From: Actinomadura opuntiae
Lineage (GTDB): Bacteria; Actinomycetota; Actinomycetes; Streptosporangiales; Streptosporangiaceae
Direction: 5' to 3'
Length of the DNA stretch: 64,000 nt
Assembly (NCBI RefSeq): GCF_030283205.1
Contig: NZ_JASNWF010000014.1
Span: 124,001 to 188,000 of the forward strand
Position numbers and translations under genes: made by a program. Numbering within the stretch: position 1 is the stretch's first letter; each line of letters starts with the position of its first letter. The notes below the pieces were generated by a model that was not told where the DNA came from, did not search any database, and saw nothing but the letters and a program-made list of their open reading frames with translations. Below are positions 8,207-15,635 of this stretch, in pieces.

Positions 8207-8845
8207 GTGGGAAACCCTGACGTACGCCGTCTTTTCGCGCGCCTTCCGCGGCCGCGCCTGCGCACCGCCCTGATCGTCTCCGGCGTCGCCGCCGCGGTCC
8301 TTGCGGTCGGCGCGTTCGCCATCGTCAACGGCGGCAAGGCCCCGGCCGACTCGGCCCAGGCCGCGCAGACCGCCCCGAACGCGGCCGCCCCGGCGGCGGA
8401 CCCGTCGCGGACCGCCCCGACCCGGGCCAGCCGCGGCGAGCCCCGCGACCCCGACCCGAAGCACGGCACGAAGGCGCCGCAGAAGAAGGCGAAGCCGGCG
8501 GCGGCCGCCGAGCACAAGGCCGAGCCGAAGAAGAAGGCGTCCAAGAAGAAGGTGCTGCAGTCCGGCAGCTGCGAGGCGTCGTTCTACGGCGAGGGGCAGA
8601 TGACCGCCAGCGGCGAGGCCTTCGACCCCAGCGAGCTCACGGCCGCGCACAAGACGCTGCCGATGGGCTCCAAGGTCCGCGTGACCAACAAGAACAACGG
8701 CCGTTCGGTCGTCGTCCGCATCAACGACCGGGGCCCGTACGCGGGCGGCCGCTGCCTGGACCTGTCCACGGCTGCGATGAAGAAGGTCGGCGGCACGGGC
8801 GCGGGTGTCATCCCCGTCCGCTACGAGGTCCTGTCGAAGGGCTGA
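8207..8845 (+). CDS. RlpA-like double-psi beta-barrel secreted protein (212 aa)
   Basis: A membrane-anchored or secreted cell-wall protein. Residues 20-42 form a hydrophobic segment (A-L-I-V-S-G-V-A-A-A-V-L-A-V). An Ala/Pro/Lys-rich linker with K-K-A-K-P and K-K-K-A-S-K-K-K runs to about residue 115, and the C-terminal 95 residues are an RlpA-type double-psi beta-barrel. The barrel shows A-S-F-Y-G-E-G, T-A-S-G-E-A-F, and V-R-I-N-D-R-G-P-Y with the catalytic-type Asp. Family members are lytic transglycosylases or peptidoglycan-binding proteins. Two Cys residues flank the barrel and may form a disulfide. The GTG start follows GAAGGA by six bases. Confidence 0.85.
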   Translation: MGNPDVRRLFARLPRPRLRTALIVSGVAAAVLAVGAFAIVNGGKAPADSAQAAQTAPNAAAPAADPSRTAPTRASRGEPRDPDPKHGTKAPQKKAKPAAAAEHKAEPKKKASKKKVLQSGSCEASFYGEGQMTASGEAFDPSELTAAHKTLPMGSKVRVTNKNNGRSVVVRINDRGPYAGGRCLDLSTAAMKKVGGTGAGVIPVRYEVLSKG

Positions 8846-8903
8846 TCACCACCACCTGACCCGCCACGCGGGGGCACCATGCTGCCCGCATGCCGGGAAT
8901 CCG

Positions 8904-8948
8904 CCCCTGCGGGCGGGCGCCGAGCGCGGAGGCGCCCGCCCGCAGGGG
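8904..8948. terminator. Bidirectional terminator, 18-bp perfect stem
   Basis: CCCCTGCGGGCGGGCGCC (8904-8921) and its exact complement at 8931-8948, with a nine-base loop, lie between the convergent RlpA and alpha/beta-hydrolase genes. The hydrolase stop codon is two bases away. Confidence 0.85.
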
Positions 8949-8950
8949 TT

Positions 8951-9877
8951 TCAGCGCGTGACGGGCGCCGGCGCCGGATAGGGCGCGGTGTCCTGCTGCT
9001 CCGTGCTCTCCGCGGCGGCCGGCGCGGCCTCCGCCCCCGGTTCGGGACGGACGTCGGCGAGCCGCTCGCGGAACCAGTCGGTGAGCACGCCGTCCACCCG
9101 GACGGCGTCGGTGATCGGAGGCCGGGCCTCGGTGCCGGGCTCGGCGGCCAGCGCGTGCCCCATCCGGAACGTGGTGGCCTCCACCGAACCGGCGCCGCGC
9201 CGCTGCAGCACGTCGCGGAACGCGGTGACCTCGCCGGCCGGGACGACCCGGTCGCGGGCGCCGCCGACCAGCAGCAGCGGCACGTCCCGCGCGGCGATGT
9301 CGCCGGCGAGCGCGCCGAGGTCGAGCCGGTCGGCGAGCGCCTGCGCCGGATCGCTCCACGCCCGGTCGCGTCCGGCGCGCCGCTCCACCGCCCGCGCGGC
9401 CCGCGCGGGGGCGACCACGGGCGCCACCACGGCGGCCGCGCTCACCGCGACCTCGCCGCGCGCGACGGCCAGCAGCGCCGCCGCGCCGCCCGCGCTGAAC
9501 CCGGCGAGCGCGACCGGCCCGTCCGGCAGCGCGAGGTCGCGGCGGATCTCCGCGAGGGCGGCGGGCAGCCCGGTCGCGGCCTGCTCGACCGCGCGGCCGT
9601 AGGCCTCGATGGCGTCGTTCTCCAGGATCGCGCCCGAGCCGAGCCCGCCCGGCGAGCGGCCCGGCAGGTCGAGGTGGACGCGCCACACCGGCACGCCCGT
9701 CATGGGGATCGCCGCCGCCAGCGCCGCCGCGGTGCGCGGCGGGTCGAACCCGGGCCAGGCGACCAGCAGCAGGGTCGGCCCCGAGGCGGTCGCGTCGACG
9801 GCAGTGGGCGGCAGCGCCACGTAGGCGACGCCCGCCGCCGTCCCGTGCACGGGTCTGTTCGTATGGTCGCCGCTCAT
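8951..9877 (-). CDS. Alpha/beta hydrolase (308 aa)
   Basis: A predicted serine hydrolase with the nucleophile elbow G-F-S-A-G-G near residue 130, a preceding P-V-A-L-A strand, a G-G-A-R-D-R-V-V-P acid-containing turn, and a late G-H-A-L likely carrying the catalytic His. The substrate is unknown; the dienelactone-hydrolase/serine-aminopeptidase type core suggests an esterase or peptidase. There is no signal peptide. The C-terminal 35 residues are Glu/Ala/Pro-rich and probably disordered. The ATG at 9877 has a distant AGGAG. The gene is single, with a shared hairpin at its 3' end. Confidence 0.75.
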   Translation of the reverse strand: MSGDHTNRPVHGTAAGVAYVALPPTAVDATASGPTLLLVAWPGFDPPRTAAALAAAIPMTGVPVWRVHLDLPGRSPGGLGSGAILENDAIEAYGRAVEQAATGLPAALAEIRRDLALPDGPVALAGFSAGGAAALLAVARGEVAVSAAAVVAPVVAPARAARAVERRAGRDRAWSDPAQALADRLDLGALAGDIAARDVPLLLVGGARDRVVPAGEVTAFRDVLQRRGAGSVEATTFRMGHALAAEPGTEARPPITDAVRVDGVLTDWFRERLADVRPEPGAEAAPAAAESTEQQDTAPYPAPAPVTR

Positions 9878-10229
9878 GTCGTGGATCAGCTCCTGCGGTG
9901 CTCGACGGGCGGTGCCGGTCGTGCCTCAGGGAGGCGGCGCCCCTCCCTCGGGACCTCTCATGCTGGCAGCGGCCGACGGAGAATGCGGCGGAATCACCGC
10001 ACGTTGCCCGCGGGAGTGACGAAGAACTCACTTCCGGTAACCCGAACCGGCCCGTGCGGGACGGGCGGGGCGGGCCGCCGACGATCATTCCGGCGGGCGC
10101 GGCGGCGCGCCGGTTGTGACGCGCGCCTCATGGCCGCCGCGACGGAACAAATCCGGCATGATCGGCGTCATAGAGGGACGTGGGCGCTGCGGGGGCGCGC
10201 CCTCAACGACCTCCGACCGAGGAGTGCCT
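9878..10229. other. 352-base divergent intergenic region
   Basis: This region separates the leftward hydrolase from the rightward DUF1232 gene. The only clear structure is a hairpin on the hydrolase side, AGGGAGG (9928-9934) with CCTCCCT (9942-9948), which may be part of the hydrolase leader. No coding capacity or recognisable riboswitch core was found. Confidence 0.4.
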
Positions 10230-10592
10230 GTGGACAGGAAGCGCAGCGCGGCCGCCGCCGGGCAGGCCTGGCAGATCTACAGCGAGACCCTCCAGCCGGA
10301 CGCGCCGGGATTCTGGGAGCGCGTCCGCGCCGTTCCCCGGATGCTGAAGTCGGTCCTGCGCGGCCAGTACAAGGGGATGTCCTTCGGGACGCTCGGGCTG
10401 CTCGCGCTCGGGCTCGTGTACATCGTCTCCCCGATCGACGCCATCCCCGACGTCATCCCGATCGCCGGCATCGCCGACGACACCGGGCTCGCCCTCTGGC
10501 TGGCCGCGGTGCTCGTCAAGTCCGCCGGCGACTTCGTGGCCTGGGAGCGCGGCGGCCGCCCGACCGTCATCGTCGGCGAACCGATCGACTGA
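10230..10592 (+). CDS. YkvA family (DUF1232) membrane-associated protein (120 aa)
   Basis: A small protein whose centre matches DUF1232: G-L-L-A-L-G-L-V-Y-I-V-S-P-I-D-A-I-P-D-V-I-P, then G-I-A-D-D-T and a second hydrophobic segment A-L-W-L-A-A-V-L-V. The S-P-I-D-x-I-P-D motif is diagnostic. It probably has two membrane-associated helices; the family has no established biochemical role. The GTG at 10230 follows GAGGA at a good distance and gives a normal-length protein, whereas longer in-frame extensions are not family-like. A perfect hairpin follows directly. Confidence 0.8.
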   Translation: MDRKRSAAAAGQAWQIYSETLQPDAPGFWERVRAVPRMLKSVLRGQYKGMSFGTLGLLALGLVYIVSPIDAIPDVIPIAGIADDTGLALWLAAVLVKSAGDFVAWERGGRPTVIVGEPID

Positions 10593-10604
10593 CCTTCGTT
10601 CTCC

Positions 10605-10639
10605 AAGGGCGAGACCACCGCGACGGTGGTCTCGCCCTT
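10605..10639. terminator. Bidirectional terminator, 15-bp perfect stem
   Basis: AAGGGCGAGACCACC (10605-10619) pairs with its exact complement at 10625-10639 around a five-base loop. It separates the convergent DUF1232 and IclR genes and is followed by TCT on the plus strand. Confidence 0.85.
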
Positions 10640-10640
10640 C

Positions 10641-11387
10641 TCATGCCGTCGGGCCCAGCTCCTTGGCGAAGCGCTCCGCCGCGTCCCGCATGATGGGCAC
10701 GACGTCGGCGACGGCCTCGCGCGTCATCCGCGCGGACGGCCCCGACACCGACAGCGCCGTCAGCGCGGGCGCCCCCTGCAACGGCACCGCGACGCAGCGG
10801 ACACCGATCTCCTGCTCCTCGTCGTCCACCGCGTAACCCTGCTCGCGGATCCGGCGCAGCTCGGACAGGAGCGCGCCCTCGTCGGTGAAGGTGTTCGGTG
10901 TGTGCGCGGCCATCCCGGTCCGGCGCAGGATCTCGCGGACCCGGTCGTCCGGCAGCTGCGACAGCAGTGCCTTGCCCACGCCGGTGCAGTGCGGCTGCAC
11001 CCGCCGCCCGACCTCGGTGAACATCCGCATCGAGTGCTTGGACGGCACCTGCGCCACGTACACGGCCTCGTCGCCCTCCAGCACGGCCATGTTCGCGGTC
11101 TCGCCCACCTCGTCCACCAGCTGCGACAGGACGGGGCGCGCCCACGTCCCGAGCAGCCGGTTCGCGCCCTCGCCGAGCCGGATCAGCCGCGGGCCCAGCG
11201 CGTACCGCTTGGACGGCTCCTGCCGCACGTACCCGTGGTTCACCAGCGTCCGCATGAGCCGGTAGATGGTCGGCATCGGCAGCCCGGACACCTCGGTCAG
11301 CTCCGACAGCGCCATCTCACCGCCCGCGTCCGCCAGATGCTCCAGCAGCTCGAACGCGCGCTCCAGCGACCGTACGGCCTCCGCCAC
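10641..11387 (-). CDS. IclR family transcriptional regulator (248 aa)
   Basis: An N-terminal winged helix-turn-helix (residues 1-65) shows A-L-S-E-L-T-E-V-S-G-L-P-M-P-T-I-Y-R-L-M. The C-terminal effector domain has the G-V-G-K-A-L-L-S and G-Y-A-V-D-D-E-E-Q-E-I-G-V-R-C-V-A-V-P elements of IclR proteins. Such regulators usually bind small carboxylates such as glyoxylate or aromatic acids; the effector here is unknown. GTG at 11387 (V-A-E-A-V-R-S-L-E-R) is chosen because GAGGAG lies just upstream. No obvious catabolic operon adjoins it, so its targets are probably elsewhere. Confidence 0.9.
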   Translation of the reverse strand: MAEAVRSLERAFELLEHLADAGGEMALSELTEVSGLPMPTIYRLMRTLVNHGYVRQEPSKRYALGPRLIRLGEGANRLLGTWARPVLSQLVDEVGETANMAVLEGDEAVYVAQVPSKHSMRMFTEVGRRVQPHCTGVGKALLSQLPDDRVREILRRTGMAAHTPNTFTDEGALLSELRRIREQGYAVDDEEQEIGVRCVAVPLQGAPALTALSVSGPSARMTREAVADVVPIMRDAAERFAKELGPTA

Positions 11388-11575
11388 CCGCGTCTCCTCT
11401 CCTCGCGATCCCCCGATTCTACGGAGAACCGATTTCACTACGCGAAAGAGGGGGGCCGCTTCGGAGGCGACACGTTACGTATGGCCACACAGTGGAAACA
11501 AGTGACTACACACGGCGACGAATCGCCGCCCCCCTGCGACGACGAAGAGAACGTGAAACCGCGAGAGGGGACCGC

Positions 11576-13420
11576 GTGCGGACCGGTGGCAGCAGGACAC
11601 GCAGCAGGGCGCGCGTCGGCGCGATCATGGCGACCGGCGCGCTCGCCGTACCGCCGATGACGCTCACCGGGGCCGCGGCGGACGCGGACCCGCCCGGAGT
11701 CCGGTTGCTCACCGAGACCTCGACGTCCGCCGGGCTGTCCGGCGGGCCGGGCTACGCGCTCGGCTACACCGTCCGCGTCCGCGCCGAGGGCGGCGTCGCG
11801 CACCACGCCGTCCTGCGCATGCTGGCCGGCGACCCGCTGGCCTGGACGAGCCATTCCGCGGGCTGCGCCCAGCTGGACTCCGGCCACGAACTGCGCTGCG
11901 ACCTCGGCGACGTGGGCGGGGCGCCGGTGACGCGGACCGGCACCGTCTCCGTCCCGTCCTCCGCTGTGGGCCGCCCGTCCGCGACGCCGCTGACCATCCT
12001 CACCTACGCCGAGGCCGACGACGCCGAGCCCCGCTCGACCCGGGCCGTCCTCGACTTCACGCCCGGCGACCCGTCCGCACCGGCGGACGCCCCGCCCGCG
12101 CCGAACGGCGACGCCGCGCACTGCAGCGGCGGCGCCGACGCGCCCTGCCACAACGGCGCCGCACCCCCCGCGACCGGCACCGCGCAGCAGGGACGCCCGC
12201 CCGCCCAACCCCAGCCCGCCCCGCAAGGCCACCCGGCCCCGCAGGCCCCGCCAGCGCCCCAAAGCCACCCCGCCCAACAAGCCCACCCAGCACCGCAGGG
12301 CCAGCCCGCCCCGCAGGGCCACCCGGCTCCGCAGGGCAACTCCGCCCCGCATGGCCAGCCGATGCCGCAGGGCCACCCCGCGCCGCAGGGCCACCCCGCG
12401 CCGCAGGGTCACCCCGCCTCGCAAGGTCACCCCGCCTCGCAAGGCCACCCCGCGCCGCAGGGTCACCCCGCCTCGCAAGGCCACCCCGCCTCGCAAGGCC
12501 ACCCCGCCTCGCAAGGCCACCCCGCCTCGCAAGGCCACCCCGCCTCGCAAGGCCACCCTGCGCCGCAGGGGCACCCGGCCCCGCAAGGTCATCCCGCCTC
12601 GCACGGTCAGCCGGCGCAGCACGGTCGGCCGGGCTCGCATGGCCGGCCCGCGCCGCAGGTCAAGCCCGTGCCGCAGGTCAAGCCTGCGCCGCAGGGCCAC
12701 CCGAACCCGCACGGTCAGCCCGTCCCGCACGGTCAGCCGGCGCATCATGGGCGGCCTGCGCACCACGGCCACCCGGCGCACCATGGCCAGCACGCACATC
12801 ACTCCTCGCCCGTGCAGCAGAACGGGGTGACGCATCACGGCGTGCCGGGCGGCGGGAACGTTCCAGAGTATGGGGGCGTGCCCTCGCGGCCGGACGAGTC
12901 CGCTGCGGACGACGGGTGGGAGGAGGGCGACGAGCCGTCGGTCTCGTCCGGCGGAGGCTCGGCGGGCGGGACGCATTGCCGGGACGGCCGGACGCGCGGC
13001 GAGCCTTGTCACGGGGGCCTCGCGGGAAGCGGGACGTCCGGTGACGGGAATGAGTGGGAGCAGCAGGTGCCGAAGCTGCCGATCGTTCCGACGCCCGGGC
13101 CGCACGGGGTCTGGCTGCCGCCGCTGAACGCGCCGGGCGTGGTGCCCGCGCCGAACAGCCAGGCCATGGCGGGGACGACGAGCGACGACGCGGACGACAG
13201 CGAGAGCCGGATGACGCTGGTGTCGCCGGCCGGGATGCAGGAGGGCAACGGCACCGACTGGGCCGTCGTGCTCGGCATCGCCGTCGTGGCGGAGATCGCG
13301 CTGCTGTGGGGCGCCGCGTGCGTGGGGCTGTGGCGGCGCCGGATCGCGCTCTACCGCGCCGAGACGCGGGCGGCGGAGGCGCGGGCGGCGGCCGCCGAGC
13401 GAGGCGGCGCGTACATCTGA
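11576..13420 (+). CDS. Surface protein with Gly-His-Pro hexapeptide repeats (614 aa)
   Basis: I do not recognise the whole protein. It has a signal-like N-terminus (A-R-V-G-A-I-M-A-T-G-A-L-A-V), a beta-rich region of about 130 residues with two Cys, and then a long tract from roughly residue 205 to 425. That tract is dominated by hexapeptides such as G-H-P-A-P-Q and G-H-P-A-S-Q and ends in His-rich H-H-G-x-P-A segments. Two short Cys motifs (H-C-S-G-G-A-D-A-P-C-H and H-C-R-D-G-R-T-R-G-E-P-C-H) bracket the tract. Near the C-terminus is one membrane helix (W-A-V-V-L-G-I-A-V-V-A-E-I-A-L-L-W) followed by R-R-R. The layout suggests a membrane-anchored stalk crossing the wall, perhaps metal-binding through His. 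GTG at 11576 follows GAGGGG. Confidence 0.65.
   Translation: MRTGGSRTRSRARVGAIMATGALAVPPMTLTGAAADADPPGVRLLTETSTSAGLSGGPGYALGYTVRVRAEGGVAHHAVLRMLAGDPLAWTSHSAGCAQLDSGHELRCDLGDVGGAPVTRTGTVSVPSSAVGRPSATPLTILTYAEADDAEPRSTRAVLDFTPGDPSAPADAPPAPNGDAAHCSGGADAPCHNGAAPPATGTAQQGRPPAQPQPAPQGHPAPQAPPAPQSHPAQQAHPAPQGQPAPQGHPAPQGNSAPHGQPMPQGHPAPQGHPAPQGHPASQGHPASQGHPAPQGHPASQGHPASQGHPASQGHPASQGHPASQGHPAPQGHPAPQGHPASHGQPAQHGRPGSHGRPAPQVKPVPQVKPAPQGHPNPHGQPVPHGQPAHHGRPAHHGHPAHHGQHAHHSSPVQQNGVTHHGVPGGGNVPEYGGVPSRPDESAADDGWEEGDEPSVSSGGGSAGGTHCRDGRTRGEPCHGGLAGSGTSGDGNEWEQQVPKLPIVPTPGPHGVWLPPLNAPGVVPAPNSQAMAGTTSDDADDSESRMTLVSPAGMQEGNGTDWAVVLGIAVVAEIALLWGAACVGLWRRRIALYRAETRAAEARAAAAERGGAYI
12190..12835 (+). repeat. 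18-bp tandem repeats coding for G-H-P-A-(P/S)-Q
   Basis: About thirty imperfect 18-base units. The most regular block, around 12366-12600, reads GGCCACCCCGCCTCGCAA or GGTCACCCCGCCTCGCAA with few changes. Neighbouring units are nearly identical in DNA, which implies recent expansion by slippage or unequal exchange rather than selection on protein alone. Units degrade toward both ends. Confidence 0.85.
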
Positions 13421-13743
13421 CGTGCGGCGGCCTACACAGGGGCGGCGCCGGCGTGGGATCATGCAGCGGATCCTCGCGGCGGACGGTAGTCCGCACACGG
13501 TCGGTAACGAACCCTGCGCCGAGGTATGAAAAGGTCGGTCCTCTTGTCATGGCCGTGACAAACCCGGCTGCGGCGAATGTGGCGCCCGGCTAATATCGCC
13601 CGCTCCCTACCATCCGGTAGCTTCACGATCATCGCCGGTCGCCGGGGGGCGCCAGACGAGTCGTCCGGCCGGCCGCACGCACCGCCGACGGCGCCCGCCC
13701 CCACCGATGGCCCGCCCGGCCCGTCCCCTCGGGAGATTGATCA
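13421..13743. other. 323-base region upstream of the acyl-AMP ligase
   Basis: It holds the TTGTCA-N6-TGACAA palindrome, a TAATAT at 13591-13596 that could be a -10 box (no good -35 found), and a small inverted repeat CTACC-ATCC-GGTAG at 13607-13620. No gene is supported in this stretch. Confidence 0.5.
13544..13561. promoter_or_regulatory. TTGTCA-N6-TGACAA operator candidate, copy 1
   Basis: A perfect 6-bp inverted repeat with spacer TGGCCG, about 180 bases before the acyl-AMP ligase. The same half-sites with the same spacing occur at 22470-22489 before the polyketide synthase. Two copies placed in front of the two rightward units of one locus suggest a dedicated regulator, which is not identified. 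Confidence 0.6.
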
Positions 13744-15540
13744 ATGGCATTGGGCTCGCTGCTTCCCGAACTCCTGCCCGGCGGCTCCGGCCGCACCCCG
13801 CTGATCGAACGGGTCGCGCGGTGGGCGAGGGAGAAGCCGGACGCCCCGGCCTTCACCTTCGTCGACTACTCGCTCGACCCCGCCGGCAAGCACATCACGC
13901 TGAACTGGGCCGACACCGACCGGCGCGCCCGCGCGACGGCCGCGGCGCTGCGCCAGGTGACCGGGCCCGGCGAGCGGGCCGCGCTGCTGCTGCCGCAGAC
14001 GCTCGAGTACATGATGACGATGCTCGGCGCGATGTACGCGCACGTCGTCGCGGTGCCGCTGTTCTCGCCGGACCTGCCGGGGCACGCCGACCGGCTGATC
14101 GGCGCCTACACCGACAGCGAGCCGGCGGTGATCGTCACGACCCGCAACGCGCTGCCGCACGTGGAGAAGTTCCTCGCCGACCACGACGTCCCGCAGCCGA
14201 AGGAGATCCTGTTCGCCGAGGAGGTCGACGAGTCGCTCGCCGGCTCCTGGGAGGACGAGCCGATCGGGTTCGACGACCTGGCGTACCTGCAGTACACCTC
14301 GGGGTCGACGCGCCGCCCCGCCGGCGTGGAGATCACGCACGGCAACGTGACGGCGAACGCCGCGCAGCTGTGGGCCGGCTGGGCGCCGGAGAAGCCGGAC
14401 CCGGAGCTGGTGAGCTGGCTGCCGCTGTTCCACGACATGGGCCTGATCGCGACGATGGCGCTGCCACTGGTGCGCGGCGACCACGCGATCTACACCGACC
14501 CGGTGTCGTTCATCATGAACCCGATGCGCTGGCTGCAGCTGATCTCCGGGCGGCCGGGCAAGAACGTGTACACCGCGGGCCCGAACTTCGCCTACGAGTA
14601 CGTGGCGTCGATGGCGAGCCCGGACAAGCTGGCGGACCTGGACCTGTCCGGGCTGACGACCTGCCTGAACGGCGCGGAGCCGATCCGCACGTCCACGCTG
14701 TCGACGTTCGCGGACGCGCTGGCCCCGGCCGGGCTGCGGCCGGGCGCGCAGGCCCCCGGCTACGGGCTGGCGGAGGCGACGGTGTTCGTCACCGCGGCGG
14801 CCGAGGACGTCCCCCCGAAGATCATCTCGGTGGACCGGGAGCTGCTCACCCAGGGCGAGCTGCGGCTGTGCGACGCCGGCGCCGAGCGGGCGAGCACGCT
14901 GGTGTCGTGCGGGCGGCCGTCCGGGCAGATCGTCGCGATCGTCGACCCGGACGCGCGCACCGAGCAGCCCGACGGGCGCGTCGGCGAGATCTGGGTGCAC
15001 GGCCCGAACACCGCCGCCGGGTACTGGCGCAACTCCGAGCGCAGCCAGGACACCTTCGGCGGCGAGCTCGCCGAGCCGGGCGAACTGCCGGCCGGGCCGT
15101 GGATGAAGACCGGCGACTACGGCGTCGTCCACGAGGGCGAGCTGTACGTCACCGGCCGCATCAAGGACCTCATCATCGTCGACGGCCGCAACCACTACCC
15201 GCAGGACATCGAGGTCACCACGCAGGAGGCGCACCCCGCCGTCCGGCCCGACCACGTCGCGGCGTTCGCGCTGCCCGGCGAGGAGACCGAGCGGCTGGTG
15301 GTGGTCGCCGAGCGCAACCGCCGCGTCCCGCTCGGCCGCCTCGACCTCGACGAGGTCGAGTCCGCGGTGCGCGGCGCGATCAACGTCGAGCACGAGATGA
15401 GCGTGCACGAGTTCCTGTTGATCGAACCGGGTGGCGTGTCCCGCACCTCCAGCGGCAAGATCGCTCGTGCCGCCACGCGGCGGCGGTACCTGGACGGCGA
15501 GCTGCCCACCACGGCGGCGCGGCTGGCGTCCCGCAGGTAA
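13744..15540 (+). CDS. Fatty acyl-AMP ligase, FadD32-like (598 aa)
   Basis: An adenylate-forming enzyme predicted to activate a fatty acid as acyl-AMP and hand it to a carrier protein. The ATP motif Y-T-S-G-S-T starts at residue 184. Other signatures are a W-L-P-L-F-H-D-M-G-L segment, G-Y-G-L-A-E-A-T-V, T-G-D-Y-G, and a late G-R-x-K-D-L-I-I-V-D-G-R-N-H-Y-P-Q-D-I-E. The variant A-E-A-T and G-R-N-H-Y-P motifs, a length near 600, and H-D-M-G-L are typical of FAALs rather than acyl-CoA ligases. It begins a rightward unit with the MMPL exporter 95 bases on. The best acceptor is the N-terminal carrier of the polyketide synthase at 22.6 kb, as FadD32 serves Pks13. ATG follows GGGAG. A palindrome lies upstream. 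Confidence 0.88.
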   Translation: MALGSLLPELLPGGSGRTPLIERVARWAREKPDAPAFTFVDYSLDPAGKHITLNWADTDRRARATAAALRQVTGPGERAALLLPQTLEYMMTMLGAMYAHVVAVPLFSPDLPGHADRLIGAYTDSEPAVIVTTRNALPHVEKFLADHDVPQPKEILFAEEVDESLAGSWEDEPIGFDDLAYLQYTSGSTRRPAGVEITHGNVTANAAQLWAGWAPEKPDPELVSWLPLFHDMGLIATMALPLVRGDHAIYTDPVSFIMNPMRWLQLISGRPGKNVYTAGPNFAYEYVASMASPDKLADLDLSGLTTCLNGAEPIRTSTLSTFADALAPAGLRPGAQAPGYGLAEATVFVTAAAEDVPPKIISVDRELLTQGELRLCDAGAERASTLVSCGRPSGQIVAIVDPDARTEQPDGRVGEIWVHGPNTAAGYWRNSERSQDTFGGELAEPGELPAGPWMKTGDYGVVHEGELYVTGRIKDLIIVDGRNHYPQDIEVTTQEAHPAVRPDHVAAFALPGEETERLVVVAERNRRVPLGRLDLDEVESAVRGAINVEHEMSVHEFLLIEPGGVSRTSSGKIARAATRRRYLDGELPTTAARLASRR

Positions 15541-15635
15541 CCTCGGCGCGACCGGCCGAACGCGCGGGCGGTACGGGACCGGCAGGACGGGCCGCGGGGC
15601 GTCGCGCCCCGCGGCCGTGACGACACAGGAGGACC

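Noticed and set aside
12057-12830. Several long frames through the repeat tract of the Gly-His-Pro protein
   Set aside because: They are shadows created by the GC-rich 18-bp repeats and lack starts, ribosome sites or family resemblance.
13459-13704. Leftward open frame over the acyl-AMP ligase upstream region
   Set aside because: No ribosome site, no recognisable protein, and it covers the operator and promoter region.
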